A stretch of 64,000 nt of DNA from Rhynochetos jubatus (taxonomy: Eukaryota > Chordata > Aves > Eurypygiformes > Rhynochetidae): contig CM050676.1 in assembly GCA_027574665.1 (NCBI GenBank), positions 2,284,157 through 2,348,156 of the forward strand, in the 5' to 3' direction. The notes below the pieces were generated by a model. That model did no database searches, was not told the origin of the DNA, and was given only the letters and a program-made list of their open reading frames with translations. This document shows, one piece after another, positions 1 to 11,700 of the stretch. Positions within the stretch are counted from its first letter, which is position 1; each line of letters opens with the position of its first letter. The translations under genes and the position numbers were made by a program.

Positions 1-488
1 CCACTCCAGCACTACCATTTAACCTCTAAGAGCTCAGCGCTGAAACGCCTGCAGGGAACGTAGTGAACCACGAGAATGAAGAACTAGTTTGGTGACCCAG
101 TGTCCACTAACGAAGTACAGGGAAGTGGCAAACATTACAGTGGAGGAAGAACTTCTGGGAAAAGTAGGAATGTCCGTGAATGGATTGTTACAACTGTAAA
201 GGTCAAGGTAGGTAAAAAGTCTGCTGGAACAGCCTGAGCATACTGGGAAGAAAAAGCTGTACTAGACAGTATCATCTCTCATTTGCTAAACCCCAGCGAG
301 CGGCTGAATTGCAATCATCCTGCTAAAGGAACAGAAGTACTTCATGTGAAAACCGGGAACCGTCTTCATTAACAGAGCTGCTGCTGCAAAGAGCCGTTCG
401 CAAAGAGCCTGCGGCCTTGGGCTGCCTTCGAAGCAGCACTCGGACCTGTAGAACACAGCAGTTGTGACAAACAGCTCTCCCCCCGCCT
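1..488. other. Non-coding flank, nothing recognised
   Basis: Unique-looking sequence downstream of USE1. The only long open frame (286-492, minus) is short and has no family resemblance. The next conserved gene expected from synteny, OCEL1, is not visible. Confidence 0.5.
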
Positions 489-920
489 TCATAGAATCAC
501 AGGATGGTTGGGGTTGGAAGGGACCTTAAAGCCCCCCCAGTGCCACCCCCTGCCACGGGCAGGGACACCTTCCATAGCCCAGGGTGCTCCCAGCCTCATC
601 CAGCCTGGCCTTGGGCACTGCCAGGGATGGGGCAGCCACAGCTTCTCTGGGCAACCTGTCCCAGTGCCCCCCACCCTCTGCGGGAAGAATTCCTTCCTGA
701 TGGCCCATCTCAGTCTCCTCACTTCCAGTTTAAATGTCACCCCTTGTCCTGTCCTTACAGGCCCTTGTAAAAAGTGCCCCCCAGCTTCCTTGTAGCCCCC
801 CAGGCACTGGAAGGGGCTCTAAGGCCTCCCCAGAGCTTCCCTTCTCCAGGCTGAACCCCCCAACTCCCCCAGCCTGTCCCCATGGCAGAGGGGCTCCAGC
901 CCTCAGAGCATCTCCGTGGC
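489..920 (-). mobile_element. CR1 LINE 3'-end fragment, minus orientation
   Basis: The plus strand starts TCATAGAATCACAGGATGG and GGTTGGAAGGGACC, the reverse complement of the CR1 3' tail, followed by the usual CR1 3' block with GGGCAACCTGTCCCAGTGCC and AGAGGGGCTCCAGCCCTC. It is 5'-truncated, as most avian CR1 copies are. The open frames over it on both strands are not genes. The exact 5' limit near 920 is uncertain. Confidence 0.92.
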
Positions 921-1313
921 TCATCTTCCTCTCAGCCAGGGCCGGGGGCAGATGGCTGCAGGCCCCCAGCACCCCGGTCAGTCGGTCAAAGCCGCGATGG
1001 GACTGGCAGGAGCACGCCTGGGGCCACCTGCTGCTGCTCCCTCCCTTCCCCTGGAACACCGTTCACCCCCGAACACCAACACTTGCAGGACTCCAGAAGC
1101 AATGTGGTTTGCTTTCAGCTCATCACAAGCACTTAACGCCGCTCGCGCACCGTCACAAGCCCAGCTTTACTGCAGGCTGATTTTTCCAGCAGTAGCAGTG
1201 GTTTTAAAATACTCATCCTGCTTTGTTTCAGTTCTGCTTTACTGCAGTGGCCTCTTCAGAACACAGGCTTGACGAACACTCTTGACCAGAATAACTTGTC
1301 TCAAAGTTATTTT
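921..1313. other. Intergenic stretch, nothing recognised
   Basis: GC-rich, then more AT-rich towards 1300. The first part could be a more diverged continuation of the CR1 copy. No splice-flanked exon was seen. Confidence 0.4.
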
Positions 1314-2154
1314 TTTATTATTATTTCTATCGTGAAGACACCAGCTTCCCCTGCCCTCATCTGGAGCGAACAAACGTTTGCACAGGTGAGGTCCATACCA
1401 TACGCAGAGGACTGCGCGTACAGTTCTACCGTGCCAGGGTCACAGTGTTTTCCCGATGCAACAGCATCACCATAACAATGAGTAAGTGAGAACATTTGCG
1501 CACACAAAAAGGGAAGCAAACATTGCGACAGCAGGCGACTTCAGCCCTTCTCTACTAAGTCTGAACTGCGGAAGACTGCAAAGTCCAAAGTCCCAAATAC
1601 CCATCTGGGAGCGAGGTGAGCCGGAGAAGAGTTTTACCTGTTGATACTCTGAATCTGAGCCAGGGCAGCAACTCAGTGGCAGCATTCTCCTCCTACACCC
1701 TACAGCTGTGTGTATGCGTAACTCCGTGATTAAATATCCTGCTGGCAGCAAGGTCCTACTGCAGGAAAGCTACAAAGACAGGAAAAGTTGTAAGACTTCA
1801 ACTATTACTTAGATTCGTATTGAGCAAACGCCGTTACAAGCCGTAGCGTTTGCACGTTAAGCCAGGACTATCTATCCGCTAAGGAACCTGCCGGCAGCTC
1901 GGCCTAACTTGCCAGCTTTATCCCAGTTCTCCCCTCAACAGGCAACAACAGTAACTGTGTAAAACCGGTACCCAGGCATCCCGGTGCAGGAAGCCCTTCC
2001 CGTGAAACCCATCACTGGATCCAGGCTGCACAGGACAGACATGCAAGAGTAGGCCTTGGACAGCCTCTTGAAGGACGGGATAGGTGGCAAAGAAATTTCC
2101 TGCTGACAGTTATCACAGCAGCTGAGCTTTCCAACCGACTCCGGCAGTTGAAAG
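1314..2154 (-). other. USE1: Probable USE1 3' untranslated region
   Basis: No further coding exon is visible after the USE1 stop. The first AATAAA on the minus strand that I find is at 1319-1314, which would give a 3' UTR of about 0.85 kb. This end is inferred from the hexamer alone. Confidence 0.4.
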
Positions 2155-2337
2155 TCACTTTAGCTTGGGGAAAATTCTGATAAAGAGAATCATGCTGATG
2201 AATATAAAACAAACTACAATTAACATTATCCATAACAGCCAGTTGACCGATTTCTTTGCGTGCTGTTCAAGGCGGTCGGATTCATCCTTGAGCTTCTCAA
2301 AGTTCTGGTCTGCCATCCGGAGAGAATGCGACAGCGT
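2155..2337 (-). CDS. USE1: USE1 last coding exon: SNARE end and membrane anchor
   Basis: Encodes residues 200-259, beginning [13 protein letters not shown] and ending in the hydrophobic anchor and FIRIFPKLK, then TGA at 2157-2155. The upstream acceptor is CCCCAG at 2343-2338. The single C-terminal membrane segment with a nine-residue luminal tail is what expects a tail-anchored SNARE inserted after translation. Confidence 0.95.
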   Translation of the reverse strand, partial: TLSHSLRMADQNFEKLKDESDRLEQHAKKSVNWLLWIMLIVVCFIFISMILFIRIFPKLK

Positions 2338-5300
2338 CTGGGGAGCAAAGAGAACAAACAAATTCAGATTTGCAAGCTCTGAGCACAACTTCTTCCAACA
2401 GAGAAACAGTTCAATCGCGCTCTAGAAGCGGCCAGGTACTGCCACCAAGTCTCCCTACTCCAATCTCACCTCGAATCAAGTTACAGGATTTAACACACGA
2501 GCACTTGAACCTTCTGGGTAGCAAAACCGAGAGGTTCGCACTTGCGCATCGCTACCTGGTTGTCTTGTTTTATCACATTCTGCGCAGCCAGAGTGTTGTT
2601 TTTGAGACTGCGAGCCAAGCTTAGCATTTCTTCAGCCAACTTCTCCTGCACGTCCTGATGGTGCTGTAAGACAGCATCCAGCTCGACTGCTGACTGCTTC
2701 TCGTCAGATGCAAGGCCTCTGCAAGAGGATAAGGGGAAAAAACCAACAGGGGTTTGTGGGTTGATCTCCCAAGGTCTCCCCAGACAATGGGAACGGTTAA
2801 ACCAGCTGAAGTCACGATATTTAGGTGTCTACCAGCAGGAATTTCACCCAAATGGAAGTACACCTGTGGTTTAAAGGTCGTTGGGAAAGCAATTCCCAAA
2901 ACACTGAGGATCACAATGAGAAATTTTGACTTACTTCCTCTTCCTTATGTTTAACTCCTCAGCACCTGGAAAAAGAATTAAATTGGTGTTTAGCATGTTA
3001 TCAATTCCCCTGCAATCACGGGCTGAAGAAACAAGTTTTCTGCAAGGGATTTTCAGATGTCCAAATCCTACCTGGCCCTCTAACCCAGGGAATATGGATT
3101 TCAAATGCCTACCTGCTTTCCACCAGGAAAAGACAACACGTGACATCACACATCAAACACTTGGTGGAGAGAAAACACAGATGAATCATGTCCCTGAGGG
3201 CACGGTTTAAGCCCATGTCTTGGTGTTCTCTTTCAGGACACGTTAGATTGGCCCAGCTCCAGCCACTGTGACAGTAGCTATGGAAACCGCAGATTAGTTC
3301 CTACCAGTTCCCTCCATGAATAACACGGCTGTGTATTTAAGAGGAATTGAACAACGCCTACGCTAAGCACCTAAAATCGCACGATTTGCTTAGAGCAGCA
3401 GAGAAGGTAAATTGTCCTTGCAGATTCTATAATTAAAACGTCTGTCTCTGTATGAATTCTAGAAAAATGGGTTCCTGCAAGTCCCTGCTACCATGCTGAT
3501 AACAACACTTAGGCTGTCATCTGTTAGGGATGTTCGTTTTTAAAACCTGCTATCTTGAGAAGTAGTCGGCTACTAAATTAAAAGCACACTTTGGCCAGTC
3601 TCTAGTACCTGACCCCCCTCTCCCTGTAAGACTTGGGGTCCCTAGGGTTAGAGAAAACAACAGATTCAACTTACCATCGATAGCCAGGGGGTCCTGGGAG
3701 GCAGAAAGAAAAGAGACGATGACAAGGATTACCAAGACAACCCTCCAGGGCTGGCATAGTGCCAGCACCCGGTATTTAGACTGTCCAAGCCAGGAAAAGG
3801 TGACCCCCCCCAGTGTGGGACACATCTGAGGCGCAGCCACCGAAGGCAGCTGAACGCCAACAAGAGACAATCTATGAACCAGCAGTAAAGAAGCAGCAGC
3901 ACCAAAACATACCGTGCCAAGCAGCTCACTCCTCATCTTGCCTGTGCAACGAGCCTTTGTCTGCAGATGCACGATTTTAGTAGCTGGGGTTCTCTCCTTG
4001 GTTGTGGTAGGGGTACGTCCAGGGGCCAAGAACTGGTTTGCCAGAGCCTTTTCAGTTGATGAAGCCTGTGAGTAGGAAGAAGCGATGGAAAGCCATGAAT
4101 ATCACACCGTGAGACTGCCTGGATGCGTGACCAGCACGGATGCAGGGAGCGCTTCCACAGCTGCTTCCCGCAGAACAGCAAAGTCAGGCTGAACCGCAGC
4201 ACTGACTGCACCCGCACTAGTTGCGGTACAGCTTATCGGCATTTCCTAGCTCTCCAGGAGCACGTGGTACCGTCCAAAAGAGGCACTAGGCCTGAAGGAC
4301 AGTACCTACCGGCCATAACGCAGGTCAAAGAGGCGAGAAGCAAGTAGGCAAGATGTACTTTGCTTCTGAAAAGGAGGAAAGGAGTTTCAGATCTCATACA
4401 ATGCTCCCTTCTAACAAAATACAGAACATACTTATTAACGTTTCTGACTGCCTGATAACATTTTAACAAGCGTAATTTTCAGGCATTAGATAAAGGCAAA
4501 CATAGGAATGAAGCAACGAGGTGAATGTAAGCAGAGAATCCTTAAGCCTTTTCAAGGTGAGCCAGCAGAACTTACCAATTTTTCGGCTTCTAGCAGTCCC
4601 TTCAGGAAGTCCACTTTGCGAGAGTATTCATTCAGCAGCTCTGGGGCAGGCTTGCTATTGGAATTGCAACATAATAATACAAAAAGCCGAAGTTATCAGT
4701 ATTTTCTGCTGCTCAGGCGACTCTGCAAATAAACTAAACCAACACGCCAACACTTAGTTTGTCAAAGCAGCGTCTTTGCCCAGAAGTCGCCTCAGGCTAG
4801 GCAGACAACCCCCTGCAAATGACCGTTCCCGAGGCAGGGTGGACAGCTCGGGGCAGGAGCGCTGCCCAGGGCCAAGGCCGCCGGGAGAGAAGAGGCCCGA
4901 GGCGGCAGGTCCCGGCAGGGCTGTGCCGCAGCCGCTTTGCGGGCAGTTTTTCCCTCACCGAGGGCTGTTTCCACAGCTCTCCCCACCGCGGTGTCTGCCG
5001 GCCACGGCTGTCCCACAGGTACCGGACTGCGGAGTCCCACCCGCCCCAGGGTGTCAGCGCGCCTCACCTGGCCTGCTGCTTCAGCTCTCGGAGCATGTCT
5101 TCAAGAGCGGCCACGTACTGAGGGGAGAAAGGCTTTTAGGCGACAGCACCGAGGCAATCTGCTGCCTGGCAGAGGCTACTGCACGGCTGAGCGCGAGGCT
5201 GGAGCGCGCACACCGCCAGCACTCGCTACCTCAGTGAATTCCGCGGAGCCGAACCGCCCTGCTGAGGGACAGAGGGGCCGGAGGCTCCCGGCCGCGCCTC

Positions 5301-5404
5301 ACCTTCTCCAGCCGCCACTCCTCGGGGTCCCGCCGCTCCGCCGCCAGCGCCTCGCACCGGCTCAAGAGCCGCACCAGGTTCAGCTCCAGCCTCGTCGCGG
5401 CCAT
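2155..5404 (-). CDS. USE1: USE1, ER Qc-SNARE (vesicle transport protein USE1), complete, 8 coding exons
   Basis: USE1 is a tail-anchored Qc-type SNARE of the endoplasmic reticulum. It acts with syntaxin-18, SEC20 and SEC22B in fusion of Golgi-derived vesicles. Coding exons in transcript order on the minus strand: 5303-5404, 5068-5117, 4576-4654, 3913-4065, 3675-3693, 2935-2965, 2556-2718, 2155-2337. All have GT-AG borders and phases match throughout. The total is 780 nt, or 259 residues plus stop, the same length as human USE1 as I recall it. The start is the ATG at 5404, giving [14 protein letters not shown]. The SNARE coiled coil lies at about residues 165-230. Residues about 231-252 form a membrane anchor ([20 protein letters not shown]), followed by the short luminal tail FIRIFPKLK. 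The gene is in tandem behind MYO9B, about 1 kb away. Identity rests on recalled family similarity plus a fully consistent exon chain. Confidence 0.95.
3675..3693 (-). CDS. USE1: USE1 19-nt microexon
   Basis: Minus-strand AG|GACCCC...GATG|GTAAGT gives 19 nt encoding DPLAID plus the first base of a glycine codon. It is required: the preceding exon ends in phase 0 after LLGT, and the next exon (2935-2965) is open only if entered with one extra base. Joining them without the microexon gives a stop after three codons. Human USE1 has a residue stretch of similar length at this point. Confidence 0.85.
5303..5404 (-). CDS. USE1: USE1 coding exon 1 (start codon)
   Basis: Encodes residues 1-34, from MAATRLELN to EEWRLEK, and ends in phase 0 at a GT donor (bases 5302-5301). 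The reading frame is open upstream, but the ATG at 5404 matches the known N-terminus of the family and sits in the CpG-rich promoter. The second exon, 5068-5117, carries [16 protein letters not shown]. Confidence 0.92.
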
Positions 5405-5470
5405 AGCGGGCGGTCGCTGGCGGAAGGTGCCTCAGGGCCACTTCCGGGCGGCGGGCGCCATTTTGGGGCG
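5405..5470 (-). promoter_or_regulatory. USE1: USE1 core promoter with ETS and YY1-type motifs
   Basis: Immediately upstream of the USE1 ATG lies an ETS-type ACTTCCGG (5440-5447) and a YY1-like element (5455-5466, CCAAAATGGCGC on the minus strand). They sit inside a CpG-rich stretch of about 4.8-5.9 kb and there is no TATA box. This is typical of a housekeeping CpG-island promoter. The transcription start is not located. Confidence 0.6.
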
Positions 5471-6446
5471 GGGCGCGGGGCGGGCGGAACGCGCTTTTCG
5501 GCAGAAAACACCCCAAAACTAAACCACAGCGGGGGCTGCTGCTGGGAGCCGGCGTGGCAGTGCTGCGCTGGCACGGCCACAGCGCCGGAGGCGGCGGCTG
5601 AGAGCGCCTCAGGCACGGTCTCGGCTTCAGCACGGCGCAGGGCGTGCGGAGCCGTTGTCCAGGGCTGGTGCGGGGCCTGCAGCTCCACAGCGTGATGTGT
5701 GCCTGCGCCTCGCCCGCGGGGAAGCCAGGGGGGGTCACGGCATCCAGCGCCCTGGCTCCGTGCTGGGCTGGTGTGCTCGGCGAGCACCAAGATGCCCCGA
5801 GGGGCCACCCGGGCCTTGCCGGCGCTTCCTCGGTGCAGCTATGCCCAGGGCTTGGTGAGGCATGGCAGGTAACGGGCAGGTAACGGGCAGGTAACGGGCC
5901 GGTAACGGGCCGTGCTGATCAGGGGCCTTCCGAAGGAACGGTTCATTAGACAAAATGGACACTGATAAACTCACACACGTATTTTTAAAAAGTGCAATGT
6001 ATTAATAAACGTTTTTATATATTTTGGTCTCAGTTAAGGCTATTACAACATGAACGGTTCTGTAAACCACACAGAAAGTTGTCATAAAAACATAAAAAAA
6101 AGTTAAGGCAACACACACTGACTCAAACTCACTGTTGTTCCCATCAGAGTCCGCTGTAAGGCAAATGGAAAAGGCATGGCAGCACAACCAGGGGACCTCT
6201 TCACCTCTCCCCCCCCATACACTCAACCCACGTACTTAACGTAAGGTTCCTGTTCCACTGTCTCTGCAGAGTTTTAATTTAAAGTGAAGAACATTTGCTT
6301 TAAACAACCTTGCTTAACCCTCACAGCACTGTACATCCGCAGGCCGCCCTCCCAGCAGCCGCTCGGAAGGACAAGTTCCCACCCTTCAGAGGGTTAGAGC
6401 CAAAGCTGCAGTCACCTTCAAGAAAAGCCCAGAGAGCTGAACTGTT
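5471..6446 (-). other. MYO9B: MYO9B-USE1 spacer with MYO9B 3' UTR
   Basis: Holds the MYO9B 3' UTR from 6446 downwards. I see no canonical AATAAA on the minus strand; a variant TATAAA at 6019-6014 is the best candidate for the end. The rest is CpG-rich upstream DNA of USE1 plus the 11-bp minisatellite. Confidence 0.45.
5867..5910. repeat. 11-bp minisatellite, four units
   Basis: Four consecutive units of AGGTAACGGGC, the fourth beginning with C instead of A. They lie between the MYO9B 3' end and the USE1 promoter. Confidence 0.9.
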
Positions 6447-8712
6447 TCACTTCTCCACACAAGGAACAGGAGAGTAAGGGTCGGAAAACCTGCGTTTTAC
6501 TTTTGCCGTTGGTCCGTATTCATCCAGGAGTTCCTGAGCGTGGGCGGTTGCAGACCCTTGTGCAATGTATACAGAGTGGATTTTATCAGTTCGCCTTGCT
6601 GGCTGCTCCCTTCGTCTCACTATTACCTGAGACTCTTCGTTAGCCGAAATCCTGCTCTGGGATTCTGTACATTTGAAAATCCCGGGAGGAAGTTTTATAT
6701 TTGCTGTTGGCATCACTGGGGTTCGACGCGGCACTTTAATCTTGGACAGCGTTGAAGACGATCTGTGTCTTGAAGCCAGAGATGCAGAGGAAGAATTTGA
6801 AGAGGTTTGCAAAAGAGAAGGCACTTTGCAAATGTCTTTGGCAGGCATACCGGAGCTCTGAGCACGGCAGTGTAATCCAATAATTACTTTAAGGAAACAA
6901 GATACTTAGATACTGAAAGCAGGCATAAAAATGTAACTTGATACAAGCAGCGGTGACCAGGGAACACCTGGTCACCTGGCTGTACGCAGTGAAAGATGGA
7001 GAATAAAAAAAACACACACTACCTTAATACTGACCTTCGGTATCCATCCGTCCTGTTCTGTCTTCGAGCAGGCTCTCTGTGCTGGCCGAGGTCTCCGAGT
7101 CGACATTTTCCTCATCAGAGCCCCGCTGATCAAGCTCAGGTAACCGGTAAGTGATATCTTCCCTACACCAAAACAGAGACTGTAGCGCTCTAGAAAGACA
7201 ACGCGTCCGATACAAACAACATCCTGCAGCCCGCATTCAGAGGTCAACCTTCCTGCATGCAGCCATTGAACGTTAATCCTCCTGGTGTTTTCCCTCGGCC
7301 AGTCCTTGGCATTTTCCTTTTCCCCCTCCTAAAAGCCTACAGACAACAACTGGCGAGACCGTGCTGTCTGTAGTGCCTCCAGCTGCAAAGGGCACGGCCG
7401 ACGGATAAAGGGTGACTTACTTTTCTTCCTTTATTGACTGTATGCGATCAATGAGAATCTCCTTCTCCCGGTTATCGGCTTCCGACACTTCCTCTTCCTC
7501 GTGCAGCGAGTCCAGTTCCGAGTGGCCACTGTCGTTTCCTTTGACCTGCGAGCTCTTACTCTGCAAGACAAGTTTATATGTAACACCTCCCAGTCGTGGG
7601 ATGCTACGCAAGTCTTGACTGTCTGCTAGTGGCGAGGTGGAAGACACAGGAGCGGGCCAAACGGGTGGAAGACACAGGAGCGGGCCAAATGAAGGGCTGA
7701 TGCATTTGATGAAGAGTTGTTAGTTATCCATATGAATGCTTCAAAAGGTAATAAAAATGTTTCTATTCTCTTGATTTCTGGGGTTTTGTTACCTTTTTTG
7801 AAGCACAGTGATTTGATGTGCCAGCCTCAGCTAAGTTTTAGTAATCACTTGTAAGTAACATTATTGCATCCAATACGAGTTACAGTCAGAGTGTCTGTAA
7901 AATACCAGTCGTGAGAGAACAGGTCAGCAGCACTGCATGCAGCCTGGGGGGAAAGTTGCACCCATACATGCAGTCTCGATCGTTCCAAAGAGCGTTTAAA
8001 ACCAAGTGACCATCCATGTAGTGTTTTAGTCATGCAATAGTGCCGTAAGAAAAACCCGTGCGCTCTTAACACAGGCAGTGTACATACCAGCATCCCCTCG
8101 TAAGGGGAAGAAAACCCAAGTTTTACAGGCCAGAGCTAGAGAGAGAGACGAAGACCAAATTCAGTATATGCAGCTTCTGATCAGAGTTTGGTTTGTTTGA
8201 ATCAGTACAACAGTAACAGAAGAAAAATTCAACGCAGCCTATTTCTGTCCACCGTCCGCCTCTGGAGCGGAGGAGCTCCTTTGCCATGTAGGAGACTCCG
8301 CAATCTTAGCTCTACTGGTTGAACTACACGGGAATAGATTTTGACCACTACAAGAGCAGATCCCCACCCCTCGCCCTTCCTTTATCAGACTCCAGTGCAG
8401 CTGTATATATACTTAGCTCCCACCTACAGCTTTGGGCAAGTCCAAATCCCTTTTCTTCTGTCTTGCAACTGATCTCTGACTTCCTGAATGGGGTGGACAG
8501 GATAATTCAGTAGCACATCCCTTCCCAAGAAGTTGGTGGGACGCTTTCTGCTGGATGGTGCAGTTCTGTGGTTTGTTTCAACACTTACCGTATTCTGCCG
8601 AAGCAACGAGAGACGTCGAAAAGCGATGCTCTCAGCTGCTTCCAGCTGATTTATTTCATCCATTTTAATCTTGTACTTCCTTATCTGTTCCTTTATGAGC
8701 ATCTCTACACAC
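6447..8712 (-). CDS. MYO9B: MYO9B coding exons 37-40: C-terminal tail
   Basis: Exon 8589-8712 encodes [19 protein letters not shown] and the coiled coil up to LLRQN. Exon 7421-7560 is acidic and ends [17 protein letters not shown]. Exon 7035-7162 encodes [19 protein letters not shown] and STESLLEDR. The last exon carries [24 protein letters not shown]-like [10 protein letters not shown] and RRFSDPYSP before TGA at 6449-6447. The human segment after LLRQN is longer than here. The last acceptor is placed at 6836-6837 because only it keeps phase with the donor at 7034; a better-looking acceptor at 6858-6859 would need another phase. Confidence 0.85.
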
Positions 8713-11700
8713 CTGGACAAAAGGGCAAGAGTTTACTGAGCAGCCTTTTACTTTAAAAGCTCTGGGGACACCCACGGCAGGATGAGATGCCTCTCCTGGC
8801 TCAGGGATGTTTGCCACAGACACACGTGGATGGCAAGCAATCAAGGTGTCGCAACGCGTGCCTTACGAGGGGTAGCGCTGCATGGTAACAGGGTGAAGAG
8901 CCCAACACTGCAAGCAAAACAGGCCAGACTGTTAAAGGTAACGGCACATGTTCTTCCTGGGATAACCTGAGCCTCTCACGCCGACTGTACACTAAGCAGC
9001 CAGACATTACCATGGCTGCTAACTGCTGCTCTACCCATCTTCCCTGCGCTGGCGCAGACTGGCAGATACAGAACGAGCATGCAACTGCCCTTTTCCACCT
9101 CTGTGGCCCCATGGGTGAGTAAGGAGTTACAAAAAGCTGTTGTGTTTCAAACTCTCTTTCACTGGAGGCAGATGCAAGGCCAGCCATGCAGTGAGGATGG
9201 TGAGGGGCGTTCAGAGAGCCAGAGCTGCGCGAGGGTGAGGGGAAGAAAGAGGGTCAAGGACAGAGCCTTCTTCAATTCAAGGAAGAATGCCGAAGAAATG
9301 ATCAGGAATTTCCAAGTATGCAGGGGAGAGTTTAACTCTCTAGCCTATGGTTTATTATGGCTTGCATCTCAGCAATGTATATGTGATTAGCATACAATCC
9401 CCCCCCAAGATTATCTTGATATAAAATACAGACGTGACACTTAAAACCTAAGTCATCCTACTTCATGCTTTGTAAACCTGAGACAGGTGGAAGGAGTCAG
9501 GGCATATAAATTGGCAGCAGAGCCAGAATTTAGCAACTGTTAACCCTCAGTTTCCCAGCTTGATACGAATAAGGTAGTAAGAAATGCAGGTAGTAGCCCT
9601 GGCCTTCCATCGCACTGCAAAGCGCCACTTTGCAGCGGACTGCTAAAACTTACATGGTTGTTTTTGAAACATCCTTCATGCTGGTTAAAGGGTCCGAGGT
9701 ATCAGGACATCGCAAAAGGCACGGAGCGAAAACAATGGCCAAGGCATTGGGTGACATACGGTTGACATCTTCTATCAAAGCCACTCTGAAATTCAGTGTT
9801 CAGAAGAAAAAAAAGAGTTTTGCTTTAGAAACCTTGCTGGAATACAAGCAGTCTGATCAAACTTTGCCACAGGTCCCCAACAGCACGTAAGGTGTTTAGT
9901 GTACTACGTACATAAAGCAGTTCAAAGTAGTGTTTTAAAATTATTTCACACCTATTAAGCAGACAAAGTTTCATGCATCAGAAGGAACAGGAAGCCACCC
10001 AGGCTAACCTAGCTGGTAGTCTCAACGCCTGAGTGCATCATCCTTAGAAATCCCTTTTCCCTACGTTCAGAGGGCCACTTGGCAAATTCTCAAGTTCCTT
10101 GCGTAAGGGGCAGTCCTTTCAGCAGCGCCACTTACCCCTGCTCGCAAAGCGGCGTATGTGCAAGCATTTAAAACCCTTCCGCAGGCCCTACCAAGTGTGC
10201 CAAGAGCCTCAGCTGGCTGCGCACCCCTCCACAGGAACCCTGGTGGTCAGACGACTCACCAAGGCTTTCACGTCTACCTTGTCTTCCAAGCCTTTTTTAC
10301 CCAATTTGACACTTGTACCACGTGGTATGTTTTTCAGCACAGCTACTCACTTCAATTCTTTCATTTCTAAGCCAGCAGCACAATCCCTACACTGACGCTC
10401 CAGGGCTTTCAGTTTTCAGAAAGCTCCCAAGAGGGGCTCAAACAAGTCACGCGGAGTTTCTCTCTCACTGAAGTAATTAAACTCATTACTTGACCAGATG
10501 GAAGATGAGTCGCTCCAAGGTGTTATGATTTGCTTGTGGAAGCTGTTCAAGGACGCTGTAAATGGCACAGAGCTGCTCCTGTTTTTCTGGTAGTTCTGCA
10601 CAAGGGGAGAAAGCACAAGATCATAATTGCTGTGCAACGCTAGCAGAAAGCCACCAAGCGCTTTCTGACATCGTCTCCGACAGACGGAAATGAAGTTCTT
10701 AGAAGCCACGCTGTCATTCCATTTCCCAACTGTTACAGCTGGATGTTCAAGTACCCCTCATGGCACTGCCATCTTCCTGCTTTTGCAGATGTCGCAGCCA
10801 TGAAGTGGCACATGAAGATCTCCAACAATATTCAGGGTGCCTTACTTCCACTGAAGGGAAACGAACCTAAAGAGCTGAGGTATCTGGCCAGCTAGATCGG
10901 GTCTGGAATATCACGAAGAAAACCCAACCTGTACGAAGGGAAACCGACTCACATGCCGTTTTCAGAAAGGCAGCTGTACAGTGACATTATGCTACAAAAA
11001 CAGAAATCCTAAAGCAAGGTGAAATGAGCTCGAGGAGAAATTCCCCGAGGAGAGTGTCTAAATCATTGCCGTACGTGTACTGGAAGGAAGCGGCTCAGCC
11101 AACATGAGCATCTTCAGGGTTCTTTTCCTGCCGACACAGTAAGTTAAAGAAAAGCAATTGCTTCAGCCATTTCTGAAACCTACCTACAGCGCGGAGAAAA
11201 TCGTTATACTGGGCAGATGTCATGAGTGGGTCTGGTAATTCCCGTAGCCATTGCTTAAGGATCCCCGTGATGGTGTGAATAGGGTAATTCTCCAGTTTCA
11301 CCGAGTTTGGATCTGAAACGAAATGTTTTCTTTAGAGCAGTTCATTCCTTTGAGGGATGCAAGAAATTAAAAAAAAATAAAAGATTAGAAACACCAAAAT
11401 CTCCTGTTCACAGAACCCAGGTGGCAATTCAGAAAAAACCGCTGCTGACATCACCCGCACGTACTCAGCAGCTTTTTCCAGCCAACAGAAATAACACCGC
11501 CTGCATGGCCACCAAGAGCTGGTTTGATGACACTAACAAGTGGCAGATACCTCGAGACAGAAGAGAATTGCAGGTAAAACTGATACCACACAAGGGAGTC
11601 AAGAGGGCGGACGACGCTGTCTGACCTGCTTGCAGCAACTGTTTCAGCTCCTTCATACGATTTGCTGATCCTGATTTCCTGTAAATGCCTTCTGTGTAGA

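Noticed and set aside
734..1272. Open frames of 109-148 aa over the first CR1 copy
   Set aside because: They lie in or next to the 3' region of a truncated CR1 element, which is non-coding there.
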